Part shown: positions 25,700-37,304 of the stretch, one piece after another
Numbering within the stretch: the first letter of the stretch is position 1
How the letters are laid out: each line of letters begins with the position of its first letter
Assembly: GCF_000699445.3 (NCBI RefSeq)
Contig: NC_067196.1
Location: 83,752,364-83,816,363, forward strand
DNA: 64,000 bases
Direction of reading: 5' to 3'
DNA from: Schistosoma haematobium
Lineage: Eukaryota; Platyhelminthes; Trematoda; Strigeidida; Schistosomatidae
Notes under the pieces: model-generated
What the model was told of the DNA's origin: nothing
The model's database searches: none
What the model saw: the letters and a program-made list of their open reading frames with translations, nothing else
Program-made: the position numbers and the translations under genes

Positions 25700-28395
25700 G
25701 TATTACTGTGCTCCACAGACACAACCAGCTTACTAACTGGTTTCATAACCAGTAGAGCTGATAGAGTAAACCGTAGGGGAGGTGGGGTTATCCTGTACAT
25801 GAAAAGTACCCTAACCATAAGATTAGCTGAGACAGTAGCACATGTTTCAGGGACATGTGAACTGGTGAGATGTAAGTTGAAATGCCGACGGCAAGATATT
25901 GAAGTAGTTGTAGTATATCGCAGTCAAGAATGTGTAGCAGATGATTTCCTCCTAAGTAAACCTAAGTCCTGGTGTAACAAGGGTAAAAGCCTTGTAGTAG
26001 GCGACTTTAATGCACCATATATAAACAGGGTTAACTTAGGAGTAGGGTCATCGATAACACCATTCGATTGCAGACTGTTAGAAACCTCGATTGGATTAGC
26101 ATTATTCCAACACATTAGAGATCCCACAAGATACGACTCAAGAAACTCTTCTTCTCTTTTAGAATTAGTATTCACACACGGTGATGACGTCGGCCAAATT
26201 GCCATGCAGTCATATTGTTCAAATTCATGACTGAGCTTGACTGTCAAACAGTTGCGCCGGCCCGTCCTAACATATGGAAGGCAGATATGCAGGCAATCAA
26301 CTCCGCAGCATCGGCTGAGAACTGAGAAATTGACTCAAAGGCATCAGTACAAGAGGCCTGGACTCTATTCAGGCAGTTATACAATCGGTTAACTCAACCA
26401 TACATACCGTGGACTGTCCCAAAGAAAAAGAAGCACGGACATCTCAGGATAGGGCGAGATATTCGACACTTACTAAGACAAAAGAAGAAATGCTGCGATG
26501 TTGCCATCCGCCCTGGCACAGCAGGTACGATGGAAACAAGTGTATAACTAAAATTCGGGAAGCTCAAAGAAAATATGAAATGCAGCTGGCACAATCTGCA
26601 CTTAAGCAGCCCAAGAGAATATTCTCGTACATAATCTACAGAACAAGGATGCATCATTGGATTCCCAATCTAATTAAAGTAGGAATCTGAAATGACAGAG
26701 GAAGATCAGGAAAAAGCAGAGGTTATGGCTGACTATTTTGGGGCAGTTTTCATTTGGGAACCTCCTCTAGAGAAAGAACTAGACACAAATACAGAGTCAA
26801 CAAACCAGCTGCTCACCATGGACTTCGACCAAAACGATGTGCTTAAGGCTCTTAGCATCCTAAACATGGAGAAGTCAACAGGACCAGATGAACTACACCC
26901 CAAAATCTTGAGACATATGGCCCATTATATCGCGGCCCCACTGATTGTGATATTCAATATGTCACTTGACCAAGGAGTGCTACCTATGGACTGCAAGGAT
27001 GCGATCGTCACTCCCATACACAAAACAGGTCCACGATAAGTCCCATCAAATTACAGACCTGTAAGCCTCACCAGTGTTGCAATTAAAATATTGGAAAGAA
27101 TAATCAAACGGACCATAACGGCATACATGGGGACCAATAACTTGCTGAACATGGCACAACATGGTTTTAGAAAGGGTCTATCCTGTACAACGAACCCCCT
27201 TTTAGCTAGGGAGCTCTGGATTAATGCGCTAAACAACGGAAACTCGGTGGATGTTGTCTACATAGATTTCAGTAAGGCTTTTGACAAGGTGCCAACTAAT
27301 AGACTGCTATTGAAGTTGGCAAACCTTGGTATTGCCGGACCTCTTTTAAAATGGATTAATGATTTCTCAGTAGGTCGTAGACAGAAAGTAAGAATAAATT
27401 CCAAGTGCTCCATCTGGATACCAGTACTTAGTGGAGTACCCCAAGGTTCCGTCCTAGGTTCTTTACTTTTTATAATGTATGTTAATGATCTTCCAAGTAT
27501 AGTACAGTCTCCAACGTTATTATACGCTGACGATGTAAAAATCTGGCGAGTAACAGCTGAAGACAAAAACGCATGTGCTCTTCAGGCAGACTTAAACAAC
27601 ATGATAAACTGGTCGTGAGAGTGGATGATGCCCATCAACTCGGAAAAGTGTGTCCACGTGCACTATGGGGAATCAAAGGTTAACAGTTACAACATAGGGG
27701 ATGTGCCATTACCAGTAGTCCGGTCTCATAAGGATCTAGGGGTGACAGTGAGTAATAATCCTAAGACGACGGCCCATTGCCGGGGGGTCGCAGTTAAGGG
27801 GTTTCGAACCCTCTGGGCTTTAAAAAGGACATTCACTAAGTTTGATACTACCATGTTCACCACATTATACACATCCTTAGTGAGAACTAAGTTAGAGAAC
27901 TGTGTCCAGGCTGCAAGCCCCTGTTTAAAGGGTGACTCAGACATACTAGAAAAAGTACAGAGGGCACCTACGCGTGCAACTCCGGGACTCCGGGGTTCAC
28001 CATACAAAGAGCGGCTTGAAAAGCTGGCCTCTTTACTCTGTCCTATCGTAGACTAAGGGGAGATCTAATTTTGATGTACAGAATACTGAGAAATGATTTC
28101 GGACGTAACTTATTCTCTCTCTTTCTTCCCAATAGATTGTGACACCTCAAAGGACATAGCAGGCGAGTAGAAAAGCCAAGAACGAACAAAATACCCGTGG
28201 CATACAAGTTTTCACACCGAGTCATCAATACTTGGAACCTGCTGCCTGAAGCAATGGTGTCCGCACCTTCATTTGACTCTTTCAAGAAAAGAATCAAGAG
28301 AAGACACTCACAGAAGCATACCGGAAAAGGAACAACATGGGCCGTAGGCCTTCTGTCCTTACTACACAAATCTGAATCTGAAGTGTAAATCTATT
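25700..28395 (+). pseudogene. CR1/Jockey-like LINE copy B (EN + RT, broken)
   Basis: A 5'-truncated LINE. The endonuclease half (from about 25730) shows RRGGGVILYMKSTL, GTCELVRCKL and the metal-binding VVGDFNAP. The RT frame (26692-28056) carries EKSTGPDELHP, NYRPVSLTSVA, motif A YIDFSKAFDKVP, motif B GVPQGSVLG and an intact motif C YADDVKIW. Three stops interrupt that one frame: TAA at 27037-27039, TGA at 27616-27618 (after MINWS) and TAG at 28054-28056. Frameshifts occur near 26230, 26680 and after 28056. The C-terminal block, 28197-28388, has NTWNLLPE and SFDSFKKRI. It is the better reference for copy A. It ends near 28395 with no clear tail. Confidence 0.85.
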
Positions 28396-28399
28396 AAAA

Positions 28400-29875
28400 A
28401 TATACAGATACTGAGCCTTATCGCTTCGAAAATAGATCTGAAATGTCTAAACGTTTGTTATTTTCTGGAAATGCAAAATCGTTAAGGCCAGGGTTTTTTT
28501 TACTAAAACGATACAAAATGGACTGGGTGTTTATTTTTATAGGGGAATCACCTTGGGGAACGAGTGGGAATTACGCTTTGAAGGTTAACCACTGTGCAAT
28601 CATTCGCAATGCCGGAATCAACAGTTGGAGATACTTGTGTCATTACAGACTTACCATCTCTGGAACAGTGAGCTGACAAATGTTTGATCTGGTCTTTTTT
28701 TACCTCGAAAGTAATAAGAGTTGTTTACTTGCGAACTATGAAGCTAAATATTATCCGTGACACTACTGATTTCTAATTTAATTTTTAAATAAGATGCACT
28801 TATTTACCCTGTAAATTTTACGAACAGTACTTCTTTCGTCTTGTTCATTCAGCTGTGCTGACCACATAGATGGGAGGTTTCTTCTATAGAAATGCCTCGA
28901 GTTATGTTATTCATGCACCAAATAGATGTTTTGTTTAACCGAAGGTTAATAACATGAACGGTAACATAACGATCTACGGTTTTCTAGTTCCAAACAACCA
29001 GTAGCATCTTTAATGGTGGAAGTATATTTCCAGTGCTCAGTATTTCAAGTGATTTCGTTTAAAATAATGCCAAGCCATGGACTTCGAACTTTTTCTACCT
29101 GTTACTATAAAGTGGAGTCTCATTAGAAACTGACAGGTGATCACGAACAACCAATATGGTTTGCGAAGTCAAGCTCCCTTATACGAATAGAGCCTGAAAA
29201 TGATACACTTATGTTCCCGTGATTGCTACGGTGATAGGTTGTTGTTATCCACCCAAAGTAGTTACTGCGGGGTTAGAACATCAATGTAGTACCAGAAAGG
29301 GTTAGTTAACTGCAATGAAATGCTGTAGCTCATTAGAACCAGTGGCTAGAAATATGTAGTACACGATCTTGTCGGCCAACATACCATAGGGTCTATAAAT
29401 TCAAAGTTGAGCGCTTTACTCAGAGCAACATCATTAACAAGATTCTCTTAGTCTCTTAGTAAGGTTTTTTATAACTCAAGTTGTTTTTGCTTCGTTTGAG
29501 AAATTTGTTTGACTAGACTTGCTTTTTGTGAACTATCCAACTGAAACATTGTGGGATAAATTCACAGATCAGGAAGCAAAATAATTTGGTGGCTCTTGAT
29601 TGTTTTACTTCCTGACTGTAATATATAATACGGCTTTCAAATCACTTGGTTTCATTCTAAAGGTTTTACGTATACGCAAACAGTGAAAGTGCTGGCCTAG
29701 TGTATTCTAGTCTGATATATAGGTTTTCTAACGCCTTAATCGCTCTCTAATAATATGTTCAAAGACGGTTGCCGTACTTATCAACGACGTTCTAGCGAGT
29801 TACACTACATAGATTTGTTATCGCACTAGATCTACACGTAGATTGATTGACCGCATTTTCGAGGTCTTGTTTTAG
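28400..29875. other. Upstream region of the RasGAP exons
   Basis: No repeat or coding similarity is recognised here. It ends in a polypyrimidine-rich acceptor (tcttgttttag, to 29875). Because schistosome genes tend to have very short introns at the 5' end, a first exon may lie in the last few hundred bases. An ATG at 29755 opens a 24-codon ORF with weak GT donors in the right phase at 29799 and 29817. This is a guess only. Confidence 0.3.
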
Positions 29876-30046
29876 GTATTATCATGGCTACATTGATCGA
29901 GCTGAGGCGGAAAAGCGTTTGCAGAGTTTTGGGATAGCGAACAGTTATCTTCTTCGTCTCAGTCGTGCAGCACACGGCGGTGATACATGGGAGGATATTT
30001 ACGTTCTCTCATACCTCTCTTCAACCTTTGCTTGTTTTCATTTCAG
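29876..30046 (+). CDS. RASA1: RASA1-like RasGAP, exon: first SH2, N-terminal half
   Basis: The exon follows acceptor ...gttttag and ends at ...tttcag|gtgagc. After one leading base it reads YYHGYIDRAEAEKRL, then NSYLLRLS and YVLSYL, the start of an SH2 domain. YYHG corresponds to the W-YHG start of RASA1 SH2-1. The Arg in YLLRLS is the phosphotyrosine-binding Arg of the FLVRES strand. RASA1 switches off Ras by stimulating GTP hydrolysis. Its SH2 domains dock it to phosphotyrosine receptors and adaptors. The exon ends inside an AGA codon (phase 2) that the next exon completes. The preceding exon was not found, and the local ORF's upstream ATG is intronic. Confidence 0.88.
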
Positions 30047-30083
30047 GTGAGCTTAAGTTACTAATAAGTCTGACTTTATTTAG
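30047..30083 (+). other. RASA1: 37-bp micro-intron of the RasGAP gene
   Basis: It starts with gtgagc and ends tttatttag, with a branch-like ctaat inside. Removing it joins FHF-R-LIPRF and restores one continuous SH2 domain. Its size is typical of the very short 5'-proximal introns known in schistosome genes. Confidence 0.85.
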
Positions 30084-30216
30084 ACTTATTCCTCGTTTTA
30101 ACTGTTTTCAAATTGGTGGGAGATTCTTCGATAGCTTAGACGGATGTTTGTCAAGGTATTACACTCGTGACATAATGACAGGAGAGCGACTTAAGCATCC
30201 CATCCCACCTACAAGC
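30084..30216 (+). CDS. RASA1: RASA1-like RasGAP, exon: first SH2, C-terminal half
   Basis: One base completes the split Arg codon. 44 codons then read LIPRFNCFQIGGRFF, DSLDGCLSRYY and GERLKHPIPPTS. This matches the 'YYIGGRRFSSLSDLIGYY' to 'GEKLLYPV' segment that closes RASA1 SH2-1. Donor is aagc|gtaagt, phase 0. A 6.3-kb repeat-filled intron follows, with LINE C starting only about 70 bp downstream. Confidence 0.9.
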
Positions 30217-31452
30217 GTAAGTCTTTGTCCAAATCTGTTTTTTTATATAACATTTAGTATACTTTACTAGCAGATTATCATCGGAAGTTATGTATTATGA
30301 TAGAGATGGTAAAGACAGAGATGCTTGGATAGTATCATGTTTGATTGCGGCTTCTGTTGCAACTAAATATCTAATCGAGCTAGGTTCAAAGTTAGCTACC
30401 ATCCTACCGAAAAGTATAGATGAGCATTGGTTGCGATTGCATGACACCATGAAAATGGCGGGTACAGTCAGTTGTGGGTTCGCGAAACGTCCCGCTTATA
30501 GGCACTGAGTTTCTTCAGTCTTCTTACAACTCATTGAAGTTCGTCTGTCTACTCCAGGTGACCGCGAGTTTGACCACAACTGAAGACGGTTACGTAATGA
30601 AGTTGGGCAAAGCTTGCGTAAGGATCGAGAAACCTGGTGGTCGGAGTGTGCCAATATGTTGAAAAAACGGCTGCATCTGGTGACTGCCGGAAGTTCTTTC
30701 AACTCATCCGAGCCACAGGCAGCAAAATGTCTGGTGTGAGTGAAAAAATCGGTGAAGATGACGGGAGATCAATCACTAATATCTATTGACGTCTAGGAAG
30801 ATGAGCAGGTTTTTTTGAGGAGCGGTTCAACTGATCTGCTGTTCTGGCAACATTAATCAGATTGTCGTGCCCTCCGTGGTCTTGTGACGACTGATCCACT
30901 TAACGAGGCAAAAATCGGCAGGGAGCTTCAACTCTTAAAGTGCTACAAACCATCAGACCCAAACGACTTTCATCCGGCCCTTTTTAAGGATGGTGGTGAC
31001 TTTCTGATTAAGGAACTGTTTAAGTTGTTTACAAAGTTTTGGCAATTAGTGTTCGAAGATGATTGAATGAGTCGATAGTTGTCCCTATCTTTAAAAAAGG
31101 GTTCACGTCGTTCCTGTAACAACTATCGGGGGATAAGTCTACTTCCGATTGTGTCCAAACTATTGGCTTCCGTCATACTTCGTAGGTTGTTCAAAACTCG
31201 AGGAAGATTGACTCGCGAGGAGCAGGCTGGTTTTCGTTCTGGTCGAGGATGTATTGATCATTTCTTCACCATCATACTTATCAAAGGCCAACAATCGTAG
31301 TGTTTCTCGACATCAGGGCTGCCTTCGATTCGTTGGACAGGACTGTTCTCTGGGATTGTCTATTGAAGAAGGGTGTGTCTGAGTTTATTAACATCTTAGA
31401 AGCCCTTTATACGAGTGCCTCAGGCAGAATGAGGGTATGCAACCGTAGTGCT

Positions 31453-31902
31453 ATGTTAATCCCATATAGCTCATTTAGCTTCTGGATAGGCCAATCTATT
31501 CATTCTTCTCGAGTCACGTTTTGACCCTGTTAATTATTCGCTTATCAGTCTTGAATGTAAGCGTATGTGTGTTCATTTCTTATATTACCCATCACATGTC
31601 TGTAACTTATTTTTATCTGACTATAAGTATCGATTAACGCTTGATTAAATTGAATTGGCTCACACGCCTCCACTGTACGTCGTTTCATTCGCTCTCTTCG
31701 CTCCGTCACTGATTGTCTGTTCAAATCAATGAGTAAACGAAATATACGTATTCAAAAATCCATTCTTGTATTTGACTTATTTGATTCCATTATTCACTAA
31801 CGCGATTCAAGTCAATGATTATATACGAGGATTGGCGGCATACATATTTCGACAGCAATCATTCATACGATCTAATTGGAGTTGGATTCAGGGCCACAAA
31901 AC
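31453..31902 (+). repeat. LTR-like dispersed repeat L1 inserted in LINE C
   Basis: It splits LINE C between the coding for RVCNR and NSSSRVRQG. It is matched over about 425 bp, in inverse orientation, by 58430-58855. Shared blocks include 'gagtcacgttttgaccct', a 'catcacatgtctgtaact' block, 'cgattaacgcttgattaa', 'tcgtttc-ttc-ctct' and 'gatcta-ttggagt'. Both copies end at the same points, so the unit is about 430 bp. It could be a solo LTR or short non-autonomous element. No clear target duplication. Confidence 0.55.
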
Positions 31903-32821
31903 AAGCACCCCTTTTTTATTGTTCAATTCAAGCAGTCGGGTTAGACAGGGTTGCCCAATCTCACCATTTCTCTTCGACTTTGCTATCGATAACGTTCTGA
32001 AAACAGCTCTGATGGATGTAGTTAATGGTGGTGTGGATCCGTTGCCTGGAGAAAGACTTCTAGACCTTGAGTATGAGGATGATATTGTTCTACTGTGTGA
32101 TGATACCCAAGCAATGCAATCCACACTTGATCAGTTGGCAGTCAGTGTCCGTAAGTATTACATGTGCTTTGCACCTTCGAAGTGCAAAGTACTTCTGCAA
32201 GACTGGCGGGATCCTAATCCTGTACTCACCCTGGATGGTGAGCAGATAGAAATAGTCGAGAAGTTCGTGTATCTGGGTAGCTGAATAATTGCTGGTGGGG
32301 GTGTGAGTGATGAGATCAATGCACGTATAGTGAAAGTCAGAGCGGCTTATGCCAATCTGGGCCGTCTTTGGCGCCTTCGTGATGTTAGTCTGGCTGTAAA
32401 AGGTCGGGTCTACAACACGTCGGTGAGAGCAGTTTTGCTCTATGCTTGTGAAACCTGGCCTCTCCGAGTTGAGGATGTTAGAGGACTCTCTGTGTTCGAT
32501 CATCGCTGTCTCCGAAGGATTGCTGACATCTAGTGGCAACACCATGTTCGTAATGCAGAGGTTCGGCATCGTGTGTTCGGGCACAGAGATGATAATGCAA
32601 TTGGTGTCACTATCTTGAAACACTGACTTCAGTGGCTTGGACATGTTCTTCCAATGTCGTCCCAGAGAATTCTACGTCGTGCATCGTTTTCCGACGCTCG
32701 GACTGGTTGGAAAAAGCGGAGAGATGGTCAGTGTATGACGTGGTGTCGTGGTATGAAAGAAAGCTACAAAGGGCTGGCTTCTGTTGTTCCTTCACGACTC
32801 CCTGGTTGCGGTCCGAGAGAT

Positions 32822-32888
32822 GAAGCGCATATATATATGGTGCCCTCTTGTACCAATATTTATGTGTTCAAATAAATAAAATAAATAA
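32822..32888 (+). repeat. Short tail fragment inserted in LINE C, with TSD
   Basis: A fragment of only about 60 bp ('gcgcatatatatatggtgcc' to 'aaataaataaaataaata') is flanked by direct repeats 'gtccgagaga' (left 32812-32821, right starting 32889). It equals the 3' tail of LINE C and of the short elements at 35.7 and 37.3 kb. It is an extremely 5'-truncated retroinsertion. Confidence 0.8.
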
Positions 32889-33224
32889 GTCCGAGAGATT
32901 GTGCAACACAGTGGCTAGAGACGTTATCAGATATGGCTCGGACGAGAAACCAGTGGCGATCCTGCTGTAACCTTTTACTTCATAAAAATGGACGTAACGT
33001 CTTTAAGTGGAAGAATTATTTCTGGATGTACATTTGCTAACTGAACTGCCTCCCCCATTATTATCATTTCACTATCATACACTAATTTCTGTTCATTATT
33101 GTTCTCCTTTTTCTTATACTCACTTTATATTTATCTCTTCACATCCTCATTCTTATTGCGTGGCGCATATATATTTGTTGCCTCTTTGTACAAATATTTG
33201 TGTTCAAATGAATAAATAGTTTGG

Positions 33225-35720
33225 GATTCGCCAACCACAACTAGTTAATTACTCAATGGCTAACTTTTTACTATACCTGGATATTGGTGGGTGAACTACT
33301 TATGTAATCTATGGGATAGATGGAATTTGACTAGCATTAGAACCTAAGATTCTCATTTCGTTCTATTTGGGACTCGTCAGTTGGATTCGTCTGTATGCTA
33401 ACAACATTTCACCCCCTCTATATAGACTTGTGCCATAATGGATATATCAACGCTATCCACCTATGATGCGTATGTTCAAACTAAGACTGATCAAAATCAA
33501 GCAAAAATATTATCAAAGAGATATTACAAAGCATTACAAATCAAATCAACTAAATAACCGTCTACACGATGTCGAATATCGGAAACGTTTTGTGTAGCAT
33601 ATAACAATCAAGTCGTGAGATAAGTTTTTTTGTCTTGTCACCTCACTTTATTTATGATCTGTTTAGGCCTTCAAGTATAATCAATATTCCTCACAAACCT
33701 ACTCAAAGGCGAGTAAATATGAAGAATACTTTGGAGTTGAAACCTCAGACATTCGCTATGCAGTTGGTTTTAGCTGGATAGTTGTCATCTTTAAGTTAAG
33801 ATAGGACCCTCAATGAAGTGTATTTAAACAATATATTACACCATATTTGGAGTTCGTAAACACGACCGTTGTTGTTACCTTGACTTGGTGTCCGGCCTTG
33901 CCTATCATTATGAACCAATCGGGTTATATTGGCTGGAACAATCGTTCCTCAAGGTCTTACCATGCCAGGCAGGTTGGTTAAAGGACAGTAAGAATAAAAG
34001 CAGAAAACCCAAGGTCCAAAAAGGAAGTCGTACTGCTGACCGTTCAGCGGGGTGATGGCAGTAAGGTTTTTCTTTCAGATAACCAATATGACAGCGATGC
34101 CGCCTTTTCAGAAAGAAGGAGTGAAGTTAGAAAAGGTCGGCCCAAAGAATGCACACCTCGCCTTATGCCACGGATTTTCGTTTCCGTCTGTAAGGTCTTA
34201 ATAAGTACGGAGCTGACACAAAAATGACCCACAAAATGGTCGTATGTGATTGGTCGCAAGCAGTTGTTTCTTGGGCTCTACGGTCGCGCTCTCAGGTCAC
34301 TAGGACCAACTCTAACCCCATTTCCTTTTTAGGCCTCTCTAAGAGAATTCTTCCACAGTGTTGGCAACTGTGAAGTGATCACCGCTCTCATGCTTCCAAT
34401 AGCACTCAAGGAATTCATGGACTATTGGGATGAATAAGAAATGACTACTTAACATAATTACATTTGAAGTGCACTAGTTAAATTTTTAGCATCACTTAAC
34501 AGCATGAATCCAACAGAAATAAATTTTTTTAGTTCTTGAATTTTTCAATTCACACAGGTAATGGGAAGCTTTGTTATACGTACCAAGCTACAGTTTAGTG
34601 ACAGTCAGAGACTTTAGTGACATATTTCAGGATCTATCCCGTTGGAACGGATCTATTCACTTAAATTGTCCTTGTAAACCTTCAACATACTTATAATTCT
34701 TTAGTTTCCATCCCCATTCTTCACTTCATTTTTCTTATACTTAATTTTCTACCGCATTATCAGTTATTATTTTCTTCTAGCTTCGTTAACCTTCTCAGCT
34801 TGCTGATATTAGGTATAAAAATCCGGACTAAAATATATTTGTTTCAAGTCTTGTATTGTTTATATGTCTATCTGAAGCGAATAAGTGATAATGTCGTTAC
34901 ACACTGGTCACTGAACTGAATTGAAATTATAAGCTATTGAATAAAGAAAATCAAGGGCTTGTTGACTGAGCTCGTATGATAAGCAAGCTGTGTTAAGTCA
35001 ATATTTTTTTTAGAGAACGTGTCACAATAAAATGCTTTGGTATTTATATACATAATTTCGATAACTTTGAGGTTTTTGTATTTAAAAAAAGTTTGGAATA
35101 AGTCTTTAATCAATGTCTAATAAGAGCATCGAAGAGCAGCTCTAAATTTTACAAATCACACTCAATCATGAAAGTAAATGCTAAGTGACAATTACAGTTT
35201 GCATTTTATTCTTTATTTCATGAGACATTTAACTGTTATCAATCTTACAGCTATATTTAGTAAAACAGGAACAGAATGCTTAAATATCTCTCTTTTCAAT
35301 TAGTTTTTCATCATGGCTTTACACTAATGTATATATATGAGTTGCAATCAAAATGACATCGGTCGACTAGTAGTGATACATAGTGATTGTACGATTTCAT
35401 CAGTGATTATGAAAATAATGTTGAATGATTAAATAGGTAATTGGAAAAGAAGGATAATAATAAAAACAATTATTTGTGAAGATTGAAAACATTTAGTTCA
35501 ACGTTTAGGAAATTTTATAATGTATAATACGGAAATTAACAAAATATTTTTTTTCGGAAAGTTAGTTTAATGATATTTCCGTAAAACTAAAGACACATAC
35601 TAAAATTAAGTAAAAACACTAAGGTGGGAAAAAATCTGAAAGTGTTTTAAAATAGTGAAGTAAATCAGAGTTATCTTACAACATTCTCTTGTACGACCGA
35701 TGATCAAGGTAGGGAGATAT
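33225..35720. other. Intronic spacer with a degraded Sm-alpha-like SINE
   Basis: At 33350-33480 is a minus-strand Sm-alpha-like fragment with canonical CTGACGA (33374-33380) and GAAA (33356-33359), but a damaged stem II (GAAC in place of GGAC). The segment 33840-34440 is less AT-rich and holds an unrecognised 71-codon minus ORF. The remainder is AT-rich with no feature seen. Confidence 0.45.
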
Positions 35721-35723
35721 TTT

Positions 35724-36210
35724 TATTTATTTATTTTAACACAAGGAGGCACCAAATACATATGCGCCACACAAATCTCATCCGATATGTGTGAGTGCTG
35801 TGATACTGCCCGGGTGCCCAAACCAAAGTGGGTGGTTTTCTTAGGGGGCCATTCCCCGAGCCTTCGACCTGAAGGTCTGATCCACAAGGCAGTGGAGCAG
35901 CGTAAGGAGACGCAGTCCCATGGAAGCCGGTGACCATACGCCATTTGTTCCCGCAGGATACTGGAGCCCATGTGCACTATTGGTTTGGAATCCGGTTAAA
36001 GCGCCGGACATTCGCTTTTCGTCCTCTCATTTTCGTAAACAACACCCCCGACACGAGAAGGCAGTGAGTAGGACTTCCCTGGCAGAGGCTATATACGCGT
36101 GGCCATGTGAGAGCACTTCGAGAGGGAGAGCGGAATCTCCCCACTCTCGGCCGTACCAGGGCATTTGGGGGCAAGGTATGGAGATAGGTTGTATAAACTT
36201 CTGTTAGGTA
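35724..36210 (-). mobile_element. Short retroelement sharing the LINE C tail, copy 1
   Basis: About 480 bp, related throughout to 37305-37830. In element sense it starts near 36207, runs through a GC-rich body with a 'gaaaagcgaatgtccggcgc' block, and ends with 'gtgtggcgcatatgtatttggtgcc' (in pieces) plus an (AAATA)n tail at 35724-35745. That end is the LINE C 3' tail. It has no long coding frame, so it is a SINE or internally deleted LINE derivative. The short ORFs over it are artefacts. Confidence 0.7.
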
Positions 36211-36505
36211 GATAGGTTATATTTTTATTTGTAGATTTCGGCAAATTTAGCTAGAATAGAATTTTTAATCACCTTTGAATGTCCTTTTGTCAATCAAACC
36301 AAATGGTAGTACGATGGCTGATTTGCTGAATCGTATACTCCATATAACTGGCCCACAGAAGCGGTTGAATTGATGAATACACATCTGTATTTATTGTCTT
36401 ATTATCATTTTTGGATTTATGTGCATGTTCAGTTTTAAATTTACTACCGTGATTCGTATTTTCACTGTGTATTTGTCAAATGTGTCTCTAAAAATTCAAC
36501 TTCAG

Positions 36506-36582
36506 CTTCCAATTGAATATCATACTCAACGTTTACGGGCCGTACAAGATTTTGAACCAGAAAATGGATACGATCGTCTGGG
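36506..36582 (+). CDS. RASA1: RASA1-like RasGAP, exon: SH3 start
   Basis: It follows acceptor aacttcag in phase 0 and ends at ctggg|gtaagt (phase 2). It reads LPIEYHTQRLRAVQDFEP, then ENGYDRLG. RLRAVQDFEP corresponds to the 'RRRVRAILPYTKVP' segment that opens the RASA1 SH3 domain (ALYDY-type strand). It lies exactly where RASA1 has its SH3, between the two SH2 domains. Too short to appear as an ORF, it is supported by splice-site and phase agreement with both neighbours. Confidence 0.85.
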
Positions 36583-36978
36583 GTAAGTAGGGTTTTCCAA
36601 TGAAGAATATTTCCCAAAGCAGATAGATTTTTCGGTATTTTTTCCAGTGTTGTCCTAATTTCCTTATCGATTGCTTTTTATACAATAACACTGTCGTGAT
36701 GTCTCAGTATTAAACTACTGAGTGTTAACACACGATTTTTGTTATTACTGAGCACATATATAATTTTTCCTGGTCCACCGGAAGTTTACATCTGTAAAAA
36801 GGATTAGACTCGTATCAACACTGTTCGTGATCAAAGTTCATATTGACGTGTGTCTATGTTTTTCCAAGATATTAGTGATCTATTGTGATTTGTGTAGTAC
36901 AATACGTACACTTCCTCAAAGTATTGCTTTCTCATGATTGAGAGTTTGATTGATTGTTTCGATATTTATATCTTATAG

Positions 36979-37093
36979 ATGTGTCGTTAATGATCGTTTC
37001 TTACTAATCTATGAAGATCCAAATTCCGATTGGATCCTTGCTACTTCTTTGAAATCTCGTCACTCAGGTTATTTACCGAAATCATGTGTTGAG
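36979..37093 (+). CDS. RASA1: RASA1-like RasGAP, exon: SH3 core
   Basis: Acceptor tcttatag; one base completes a Gly codon. 38 codons follow: CVVNDRFLLIYEDPNSDWIL, then ATSLKSRHSGYLPKSCVE, then gtaagt in phase 0. The DW (SH3 ligand-groove Trp), the GYLP (G-x-(F/I/L)-P) and the final C-V positions match the SH3 consensus and the RASA1 segment 'FIVHNELEDGWMWVTNLRT'. In RASA1 this SH3 is atypical and contacts proteins such as p190RhoGAP/DLC1. Whether that holds here is unknown. The intron before it is 396 bp. Confidence 0.88.
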
Positions 37094-37304
37094 GTAAGTT
37101 TTACTTTTATTTGATACCTTTTGTGGGATATTTAAATGCCAATAAATTTTTTAAATGGTTGTATACCTACTATTACGATCTTTTTATTCCTTGTGTTCAA
37201 AATAATATAGTCTTTAATACATAATGTAAAAACATATACAGTCAATCGGTCAGTCAAACATAACGTAGAATTTGGGACATGTATATATTGATTCTATTTT
37301 ATTC

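Larger units (their letters stand above)
30284..33220 (+). mobile_element. RTE-like LINE C, degenerate, in RasGAP intron
   Basis: Frameshifted plus-strand translation gives a connector (about 30290-30720), then RT: KGSRRSCNNYRGISLLPI (31096-31149), LTREEQAGFRSGRG, and motif A FLDIRAAFDSLD (31303-31338). A 0.45-kb insert at about 31453-31902 interrupts it. Motif B RVRQGCPISPFLF and motif C LEYEDDIVLL (Ala to Glu) follow, then VYLGS, LYACETWPLRVED and GHVLPM. In-frame stops occur at 32282-32284 and 32531-32533. A small insert with duplication lies at 32822-32888. The 3' end is the tail at about 33159-33220 (gtggcgcatatatattt ... aataaata). Dead copy. Confidence 0.85.

Noticed and set aside
28443..28676. 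Upstream RasGAP exon in the 77-codon ORF
   Set aside because: No similarity to RASA1 N-termini and no convincing donor in the required phase.
34044..34259. Coding exon in RasGAP intron 2
   Set aside because: Minus-strand only, no matching splice phase and no RASA1 similarity.
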